DNA of 13,974 bases from Phoronis ovalis (lineage: Eukaryota; Phoronida; Phoronidae): contig JAOXYB010035040.1 in NCBI GenBank assembly GCA_028565635.1, positions 1 to 13,974 on the forward strand. The letters run 5' to 3'. Numbering within the stretch: the first letter of the stretch is position 1; each line of letters opens with the position of its first letter. Below are positions 7,876 to 13,974 of this stretch, piece by piece. Below the pieces are notes generated by a model. It saw only the letters and a program-made list of their open reading frames with translations, was not told where the DNA came from and did not search any database. The translations under genes were made by a program, and so were the position numbers.

Positions 7876-9924
7876 ACGCGTCCTAACTTTGCTCTTGATC
7901 TGATTATTTTACCATTTAATAGTATCTTGGCGAATTAATGCATATTTTAAATACAGCAAATTGTAGATACAAGCTGTTGCATCGTGAGAATTGTTCAAAG
8001 CAACAAGTTTAATTGTACAAGTTTCGACATCTTTTATAATTAATCCTTGGATGCAGAAAAATCGATAGTTGATAGATAGCTTCTAGCTATTACACGATGT
8101 ATTATTTCTAGCAGGCATGTGTTCGTAAGTCTCAAAATAACGTCTTCTTGCTTCTCTGTTTTGCCATTCAAATATGCTACCTGTATTTGTGGAATAACGC
8201 TTTAATGCATTTGTCTTTAAACATTCGCTCATGCCAACAATACAAATAAAAGTTGGACATTATTTTTGAAACACTGTTTTATCAATTTAATAAATTTAAA
8301 AAACTCTTACCAACCGTTTGTATATATTTGTGTCATAACTATTAAGCGCCGTAAAATTCACGAATACATAGATCGAAGTATAACACTGTCTACCAATAGT
8401 GCACATAGGCACTTGCACCTGCGTGATTAAGAAAAGATACATATACATTGTACACTTATAAATTAGGGTATTATAAATCATGCCTTATTATCCGCTTGTG
8501 CATGTTTTTATCAAAAATAACTGTAAATGAACAATGAAATTTAGAATAGAAGTATAATAGTATTTTTTGTAGAGCAATTGATGATAACAGACGGAAGATA
8601 AAATAGGTAGACTTTTATCACTGCTATATTTTCCTTGGAGACAGGTTATTAACTAGACGAAATTCTGGACACGTCACATTCTAAGGTTCTGCAAGACAGT
8701 TAGACATATAAATATTGACTGTGGATTTTAATTTTGCATAAAATTACCTAACTTTAAAACCATGCAGGTATTACAGGTTTATAAACGGTTTATAGACGGC
8801 TAGTGTTTTCTTTATTAATGGCGAATATTTGCTGTTTCCATGAAGATTACTTGTGCCTGAATTCAACGACTATTGTTCATTACTCTCTTGACAGTCCTCA
8901 GAATAGTACCTTCAGATTATTAAGGCTCTTTTATGCTTCAACTTAAAGATCGTTTCATATATTTTATCAAAACAGATAAAAACATTTATTCAAAAGATCC
9001 TATTTCAATTACCTATAGCTTCCATAAGTGTTTATTTATATAAAGTAAAATGGTTGAAAACATGTCGCTGTTTCTAAGCACACCAGCAGGCTAGTTTAAT
9101 TTATATGTTTGCAAGCATCGATGAATTTTTGAAAAACTATGTTTATTTAATAATAATAATGTATCTCACATTTCTAATTAATACAGATCAATTGTTAACC
9201 TATTTAATTTATTTATTTTTATCATCATTTACCACTAACAGTTTCCAGTCCTTAAATCTTTCATGAAAGCTTTTTGCACCTTTTTATTTAATTATTGTGG
9301 AATACCGTGCAGTGATGCAAAGCGCGGTTTTTGACATACCGAGCCAATATGTGTTTGGCTTATTCTTATTCTTATATATTGTTTGATTTTGAGTGTTTTT
9401 GTGATTGGTCATAAAATTCTTATTATAAGCAAATCAATTTTGAAATTTAAAAGTTCCTTTTTTATTCACTTTTTACGAATGCAACTTTTCCACTATAAAA
9501 CAAAACGAATATTAAATTGTAATTGCTTTCTGTCATTTGGAATAATTAGATACATTATTCCGATAACAAAATGTGTGCTTCACTACAAGGTGGTTCTAAC
9601 ACGCCTATTTAACACCTCGTTAACTAGTTAACTAAAGGGTATTATGTAGTTGTATTAGTCTCAGGTTTGTAAGTACTTTTTCTATCCAATTTCATACGAC
9701 GAGAGTTTATCTTAACATGCAGCTTTCTGGTCGGGTTAACCAAGTTATGAAGCATGCCTTGCGATTTATTAAGTAATACAATACCTTGAAAACAAAATAA
9801 AGCCATGAAAAAATGTAGTTGTATTTTTTGTAATTTTAAATATTATAGCTTTATAACAATAAAAGGATTGATACAAAATCGATATTTTTTTAATCAAAAG
9901 TTTTGGTAAATAAGGTTTCCTAGT

Positions 9925-9961
9925 TTAATTTTATTTTTATTTTTTTTATTTTTTTTTTTTG
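9925..9961. repeat. T-rich homopolymer tract
   Basis: A run made almost only of T with single A interruptions ends in a block of at least a dozen T. Read on the minus strand it is a poly(A)-like tract, but no retroelement body or target-site duplication is visible beside it, so I do not call a retrotransposon. Confidence 0.6.
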
Positions 9962-10898
9962 GTTTAGAAATGATATTGTAATCATTTGATAGCACAACCG
10001 CTTTAATTGGTTTTGTTTAGTAAGCATCGGCACTTCAAAAAGTATATTTGTATCATTACCCTAGGCTACTAACATTGTACAAAAGAGTAAATCGGCACAG
10101 ACCAGATAGCGAGGTTTTTAACTGTGCTTGAAAATAAATATTCAGATGTTTTAGAACTAAATTCGTTTATTATCAGTAACTGAGTAAAATGTAAATTGAA
10201 CAGATCATTCGGGACGTGAAGCAATATTTACATTTAACAATAGGAAAGCCTAATATACTGTAGTCGACTGAATCACTTCTTTGAACAACCGATTTAAAGC
10301 ATTAGTATCATACATTCGGCATTGTCTGTTCAGTTGTATTATACGTGCTGTTACATGCGGCATTTTTTCCACTTACGCATTCAATTAGTATAGAAAGAGA
10401 TTTTCTTATTCTGGAAGGAGGATACAGTTATAGACTTTAAACTGCATGCTAGAATGTGTTATCCTATATTTGTATAAACAATAGCATTAGCTACTCTTCT
10501 TTTTTCTTATATCTTCTGGTTTTCTGTTTCGTAATTAATTCATTTTAATTGTCAAATTCATCCTTTTCAAATTATATAAATTAAGTAAAAAGAAATTAAA
10601 ATGTATGTTGTCTCATTATTTTGAAATATTTTTAATTATTTAAAAAAATATATATATGATAAGTTTCGGATAAAAAAAACAGACTTCTCTCTGCAGAATG
10701 AAATATAATGTTCACGAAAATTAATTTTTTTCTGGAGTTTCAATTTGGAGAAATGTGAATAAATAGTGTCAGATCACGATTGACATAAGATATTTTGAAG
10801 AGAATAGAAAGAATATAATAAAAAGACATGGGTAGTGTATACATTGTATATATTATAGTATATATTGCACATTTCAAATATTCACAAAGGAATATGTT

Positions 10899-11048
10899 GA
10901 CAACATTTTAATTGTTTTTACTACAAATGTTAAAACAAGATCGAGCCTATGACATAACTTTAAAATATTCACAATAATATATACTCGATCTGGTTATTCC
11001 TTGCACCAAAGATTGAATCAGATAAAAACACTAAGACAACATTTTAAT
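10899..11048. repeat. 14-bp exact direct repeat in AT-rich DNA
   Basis: GACAACATTTTAAT occurs at 10899-10912 and at 11035-11048. Both copies are followed by T-rich and then GTTAAAnCAA-like sequence, and an AAATATTCACAA word occurs upstream of each. This suggests an old duplication of about 50 bp, with 136 bp offset. Confidence 0.4.
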
Positions 11049-11800
11049 CTTTTGCCTTTACATAGTACGTTAAACCAAATTAAAAATTAGAAATCCTTGT
11101 TTTAATTGAGATACAGTTTAAGACCTCATTGTTACTGCAGGTGTAGAGATAATTTTAACATCTAATTGTATAACTCTGTAACTAATAAAATGTATTCGCT
11201 TGCAAACATGTTTTCATAGTGATAAATCGAAGAGTTCAACTTCTTAATTTGTAAAGAAACAAGTTTTTCTTAATGACTAATTATCAAAGATTTAAACTGC
11301 AGCCAAGTTCAAGATTTACAACTTTAAGTATGTAATTACAACACTAAGTTGTCAATGTATATGGTCTATTGCCTCCTATATGAACTTATTGTCAAAAAAT
11401 TTCATGCCACTTGCCGGCAGGTGCTATTTAGTAAAACATACAGTGTCACTAGATCGTATGTTAACCACAACACGGGGGTCTGTTCAAAGGCGCAGGTGCC
11501 AAAATTTTCTTTTATTTTTAAACACCAGACTCAAGTATAGTTCTAAAATAGTTATAGTGCATTATACAATGTCAAGATCTAATAGCCGTTGTCTGTCACG
11601 CAGCTACTTCAACGAAACATCCCATAGTCATTACATTATGATAAATTTATAGATTAATCTTCAAGCTTTGAAAACAACAATAGAAGCGCAAAATCATAAA
11701 ATAGCAGACAACAACAAGAATAAAGATTAACATTTGTTAATGAACTATAAGTTTTTAAAAGTTAAATAAAAATGGGTTCGAGTCTTTAGATATCACAAGT

Positions 11801-11980
11801 ATAACATTTCAACATTTTCTCGTGCAAATTACATTTATTTTCTTTGAATATAAAGATTAAGCTAATTATAAGTTCACTTTATTTTTATCCATCTAAAGAA
11901 GTATAACAATATGGATTATAACTTTTCAACAATGTGACGTATTGCTTTTTACATTTTTCTTGCACAAAATTTCATTTATT
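11801..11980 (-). repeat. Duplicated poly(A)-signal module downstream of the Fer3-like gene
   Basis: Two diverged copies of one module lie here. ATAACATTTCAAC (11801-11813) matches ATAACTTTTCAAC (11918-11930), 12 of 13. ACATTTTCTCGTGCA followed by ACATTTATT (11812-11839) matches ACATTTTTCTTGCAC followed by TCATTTATT (11951-11980) with small gaps. Each copy ends in TTTATT, a minus-strand AATAAA. The copies are about 120-140 bp apart, and the second has extra sequence between its two parts. Confidence 0.5.
11975..11980 (-). promoter_or_regulatory. Poly(A) signal AATAAA, first after the Fer3-like stop codon
   Basis: The minus strand reads AATAAA about 80 nt beyond the stop codon, followed within 20 nt by the U/G-rich stretch ATTTTGTGCA, as expected of a cleavage-site region. 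Two further AATAAA hexamers follow at 11878-11883 and 11834-11839. The 3' UTR would therefore be short, roughly 100 to 250 nt. Confidence 0.5.
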
Positions 11981-12060
11981 GCCGTTGCACAAAAATATCA
12001 TAAATATCTACGTACAATTACAATGATATTAAAAAAAATACAGTAAGAAATGACAAATGT

Positions 12061-12759
12061 TTATTCTGCAAGCATCCCGTGTAAGTTGACAGACTCGGCT
12101 AATTGTTTTAAAGCATTCCAACCAGTCGGCTTTAAAGTAGTTAAACGTACATTACCTGGTTCTTTACCAGTTGCTACGTCAGCCATAAATGATATATAAG
12201 TAATAGCTAAACGCAGGGTTTCAATTCTTGATAGTCTTTTCTCGTAAGCAAACGTAGGTACCATTTTACGCAATTCATCGAATGCTTCATTCAAACTAAA
12301 CATTCGTCTTCTTTCACGGATATTAGCTGCCCGCCTCTGTGCAACGGATGCCACGCGTCTTCTTTTGGGTTTACCTGTTGGAGTTAAAGGGTGTTGTAAA
12401 TTTGTCATATTTCCCATATATACATTGTTTTGTGGGTAGAACCCACTCACACCTGCGGGTTGTTGGTAGTGGTAGCCATAATTGCCATTCCACGATTCGC
12501 TAACACTACCTAAATTGCTCGGAGATGTCCCTTCGTATAAGCTGCCGGAACTGTAACTTGAACCCGGTGATAAGCTTTCGTTTTCCTGGGACGTGTGTTC
12601 ATAACCTGTTGTCCCGAAAACAGATGAGTCGGTATAATTACATTCTTGGTAACTTTGAAGTCCGCACTGACCAGTAGCATAAAAATTATTATGTCCATTT
12701 ACGTATGAATTTGTTGCATAATTGCTAGATTGGTAGTTGACGTCTTGCTGGCTTTCCAT
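12061..12759 (-). CDS. Fer3: Fer3/FERD3L-like bHLH transcription factor (single exon, complete)
   Basis: The 232-residue protein is a nuclear DNA-binding regulator of the Twist/Ptf1a-related class A bHLH group, which typically binds E-boxes (CANNTG) as a heterodimer with an E-protein. The bHLH domain covers about residues 141-194. The basic region is [13 protein letters not shown] (141-153) with the E-box-contacting Glu149. Helix 1 is [14 protein letters not shown] (154-167), the loop PTFAYEKR (168-175), and helix 2 starts [17 protein letters not shown] (176-192). The loop [19 protein letters not shown] is the Fer3/FERD3L signature; Ptf1a has a TLPYEKRLSKVDTLRLAI-type loop. A basic KPKRRRV stretch at 130-136 is a likely nuclear signal. 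Residues 1-120 are low complexity, rich in Ser, Tyr, Asn, Gly and Gln, and probably disordered. The 38-residue C-terminal tail has no motif I know. The start is fixed by an in-frame TAA two codons upstream (12763-12765) and a good context (A at -3, G at +4). No intron is needed. The family is confident; the orthologue name is a little less so. Confidence 0.93.
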   Translation of the reverse strand: MESQQDVNYQSSNYATNSYVNGHNNFYATGQCGLQSYQECNYTDSSVFGTTGYEHTSQENESLSPGSSYSSGSLYEGTSPSNLGSVSESWNGNYGYHYQQPAGVSGFYPQNNVYMGNMTNLQHPLTPTGKPKRRRVASVAQRRAANIRERRRMFSLNEAFDELRKMVPTFAYEKRLSRIETLRLAITYISFMADVATGKEPGNVRLTTLKPTGWNALKQLAESVNLHGMLAE

Positions 12760-12779
12760 TTTTTAGTTGAGTACAAATA

Positions 12780-12811
12780 GTTTTGTCACAAAACAACTTT
12801 TTCCAGTTGTT
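12780..12811 (-). promoter_or_regulatory. Two overlapping hairpins in the 5' leader, just before the start codon
   Basis: GTTTTGT-C-ACAAAAC (12780-12794) is a 15-bp palindrome with one central base. AACAACT (12792-12798) pairs with AGTTGTT (12805-12811) across a six-base pyrimidine-rich loop. The two share 12792-12794, so in RNA they would compete. They end 20 nt upstream of the ATG. Any effect on translation is inference. Confidence 0.3.
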
Positions 12812-12841
12812 CTTTCAAGTTTCAATGTTCGTCAACAAATG

Positions 12842-12856
12842 CTATGTCTGAACCAT
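12842..12856 (-). CDS. Four-codon upstream ORF in the Fer3-like 5' leader
   Basis: Reading the minus strand, ATG GTT CAG ACA TAG (M-V-Q-T-stop) lies between the predicted transcription start and the main ATG, ending 82 nt before it. It is the only upstream ATG that I found in the leader below about 12930. Position -3 is C and +4 is G, so the context is weaker than that of the main start. If the leader is transcribed as predicted, it could mildly reduce translation of the main frame by requiring re-initiation. No conservation can be judged here. Confidence 0.35.
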   Translation of the reverse strand: MVQT

Positions 12857-12952
12857 CAGATCAGGTTATATTTCCAATTTACCTTGGAATGGAAAATATC
12901 TTCACGCAAAAACTCAGAATGATCGACTCACGGATTATCAACACATGTTTCA

Positions 12953-12961
12953 GTATTTATA
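12953..12961 (-). promoter_or_regulatory. TATA box of the Fer3-like gene
   Basis: The minus strand reads TATAAATAC here, a near-ideal TATA box, about 195 nt upstream of the start codon. It predicts a transcription start around 12925-12932, giving a leader of roughly 165-175 nt. An initiator-like TCATTCT (12916-12922, minus strand) lies slightly further down. The start site itself is inferred. Confidence 0.6.
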
Positions 12962-12968
12962 CCGTTTA

Positions 12969-13103
12969 AAGTGCGACACACACGTGTTGAATATATTTTC
13001 AATGCCTAAATAATTAACATAAATAAAAATTATTTAAAGATGGTGGAATTGAATAGGTGAATATTTAACATCTAGGCGTGTCAATTAAGCGTGTGTCGCA
13101 CTT
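12969..13103. repeat. 13-bp perfect inverted repeat flanking the Fer3-like core promoter
   Basis: AAGTGCGACACAC at 12969-12981 is repeated exactly in reverse complement at 13091-13103, with 109 bp of AT-rich DNA between. The left arm begins 8 bp upstream of the TATA box and runs straight into a CACGTG E-box. The inner flanks align only loosely, so this may be a pair of bound sites or the ends of a small decayed mobile element. No target-site duplication was found. Confidence 0.65.
12981..12986. promoter_or_regulatory. CACGTG E-box, proximal
   Basis: A perfect palindromic E-box (CACGTG) lies 20 bp upstream of the TATA box and overlaps the last base of the left arm of the promoter inverted repeat. 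Its context is ACACACGTGTTG. Factors of the Myc/USF/Hes/clock classes favour CACGTG; Fer3-type proteins favour other E-boxes. Function is inferred from motif and position only. Confidence 0.4.
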
Positions 13104-13111
13104 GAGTTTGT

Positions 13112-13132
13112 ATTGGTTAGCTGGTCCACGTG
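13112..13132. promoter_or_regulatory. CCAAT box and second CACGTG E-box
   Basis: The minus strand has AACCAAT ending at 13112-13116, a CCAAT box on the coding strand of the Fer3-like gene. At 13127-13132 lies a second CACGTG E-box in the context CCACGTGTGTTACG. Both sit about 150-210 bp upstream of the predicted start of transcription, just outside the right arm of the promoter inverted repeat. They are motif matches in a plausible place without independent support. Confidence 0.35.
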
Positions 13133-13974
13133 TGTTACGTTCGCATGCTTAGCTCGAGTCGAGAAGATGAGCAGGCGTCGGCCCCGAACAATTGTATTCT
13201 GCATGCAACTATAGCTACAGCGTGTAGTATCCACTGCATGAGTTGAAATATGCTGGAAAAATATCAAGGGTAATAACATCAAAAATGTGATGGAATTTTC
13301 CGTTCATGTTGTATAACATTGTTTTAATTTCACTTTGTTTGTACTAGTATAAATTGCAATTAAATCGTGCGCTTTACTGCAGGTAATAATATACCTTAAC
13401 CTTGTATTATTGTTTTAGTAGTTTGTATTTTTGATAAACAAAACAATTTATTTTTTTATATTTCGAAAACATTTGTTGCAATAATAATTTTCTCAATAGT
13501 TGACTCGAATTTTTGGTGATAATTCTGATATCTAGAATCAAACTACAGTGCAATTCCATAAGACTCTTACCTGATCATCAAGGATTTTTACCCAGTGGAG
13601 ATATTCGTCCAGGGACGAAGATTAGCCGTTATTAAAAGATCCTTTATTTATTCCACACCTTTCTGTCATATTTTCTTTCAAGTTTTATTTTGTAACACTT
13701 GCGCACTTGACCAGTTTAAAGCTTCTTGAAGTACCAATGAAGTTTACTTTGTTCATTCAAAGTAAATATGCATGCAGACACGCGCCGGTAAATCTGTAAG
13801 CGCACTAACTTGTGCACATTTCCAAGAATTCTTCTTTAAAAAGTTATTACTTGTTCACCCGGGTTTACAGAAACATTATTTAAACATTTAATTTGTATTC
13901 ATAACTGGCATCCTTTGTTATTTTTTACGATTTTCTTATTTATTTTGCTTTTTAAAACAACTGATTAATATGTA
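13133..13974. other. Upstream flank of the Fer3-like gene; no gene
   Basis: 13133-13240 is richer in GC than the rest, including CTCGAGTCGAG and a GGCCCC stretch, and may be part of the extended promoter. A 65-codon minus-strand frame crosses it (13085-13282) but has no domain. Further on, TTTACTTTG (13743-13751) and CAAAGTAAA (13758-13766) form a 9-bp hairpin with a six-base loop, and TCGTCC-AG-GGACGA lies at 13605-13618. Confidence 0.5.

Larger units (their letters stand above)
7876..11800. other. About 3.9 kb of AT-rich non-coding DNA; no gene
   Basis: I see no coding region, RNA gene or mobile-element termini. Small structures are a tandem 11-bp pair, GGTTTATAAAC then GGTTTATAGAC (8776-8797), the T-rich tract near 9925, the 14-bp repeat at 10899/11035, and two overlapping short frames at 11349-11652 without domains. 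It lies downstream of the Fer3-like gene and could hold enhancers that cannot be seen by eye. Confidence 0.6.

Noticed and set aside
9925-9961. T-rich tract as the tail of a retrotransposed copy
   Set aside because: No retroelement body or target-site duplication flanks it, and poly-T tracts are common throughout this AT-rich DNA.
11774-11784. GGGTTCGAGTC, resembling a tRNA B-box
   Set aside because: No A-box, acceptor stem or cloverleaf can be formed around it.
12060-12065. AATAAA on the minus strand overlapping the stop codon
   Set aside because: It is formed by the last sense codon and the TAA stop. Use as a poly(A) signal would leave almost no 3' UTR, and better-placed signals follow.
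12510-12698. 62-codon minus-strand frame inside the bHLH gene
   Set aside because: It is an out-of-frame shadow of the Fer3-like coding sequence.
12061-12759. Assignment as Ptf1a, Twist or Hand
   Set aside because: The loop and helix 2 ([19 protein letters not shown]) carry the Fer3/FERD3L residues. Ptf1a has TLPYEKRLSKVDTLRLAI, and Twist and Hand differ more in the loop.
12878-12885. Splice-donor-like CCAAG/GTAAAT in the predicted leader (minus strand)
   Set aside because: No acceptor with a pyrimidine tract lies between it and the start codon, and the intron would be about 100 nt. The leader reads well unspliced.
1-13974. CRISPR array, bacterial operon, integron or phage
   Set aside because: The only tandem array (5981-6130) has no spacers, and the window has eukaryotic gene structure and no dense coding.

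Overview
This is an intergenic, strongly AT-rich stretch of animal nuclear DNA with one convincing gene. That gene lies on the minus strand at 12061-12759. It is a complete, intronless, 232-codon bHLH transcription factor whose bHLH domain reads as the Fer3/FERD3L (NATO3, N-twist) family. The long non-coding flanks, the eukaryotic promoter and poly(A) signals, the small non-autonomous DNA transposon and the minisatellite all point to a metazoan. The divergence from the insect and vertebrate Fer3 proteins and the style of the repeats would suit a mollusc, perhaps a bivalve. That placement is an inference and is not shown by the sequence.

Layout. 1-5143 is non-coding. It holds short direct and inverted repeats, a cluster of GGAACCGGTTCC-like palindromes (about 1706-1850), two perfect octamer motifs (2480, 2946), and a probable decayed inverted-repeat transposon (anchored at 3758-3906). 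5144-5463 is a 320-bp hAT-like MITE with imperfect terminal inverted repeats beginning CAGG and a 5-bp GTATT direct repeat at both edges. 5981-6130 is an eight-copy minisatellite with a unit of about 19 bp. 6222-7875 holds two pairs of old, diverged direct repeats and a tandem pair of perfect T-box half-sites (7485-7504). 7876-11800 is featureless AT-rich DNA apart from homopolymer tracts and short repeats. 11801-11980 holds duplicated poly(A)-signal modules downstream of the gene. 12061-12759 is the Fer3-like gene. 12760-13140 is its 5' UTR and proximal promoter, with a four-codon upstream ORF, a TATA box, two CACGTG E-boxes, a 13-bp inverted repeat and a CCAAT box. 13140-13974 is non-coding.

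How the parts relate. A small developmental bHLH regulator sitting alone in a gene-poor neighbourhood is the usual arrangement for genes with distal enhancers. The T-box pair, the octamers and the AACCGGTT (Grainyhead-type) sites are therefore candidate regulatory elements, but all of them are sequence matches only. I found no complete new multi-gene system here. The most interesting items are the MITE with its preserved target-site duplication, the symmetrical promoter architecture of the Fer3-like gene, and the ordered variant pattern of the minisatellite.
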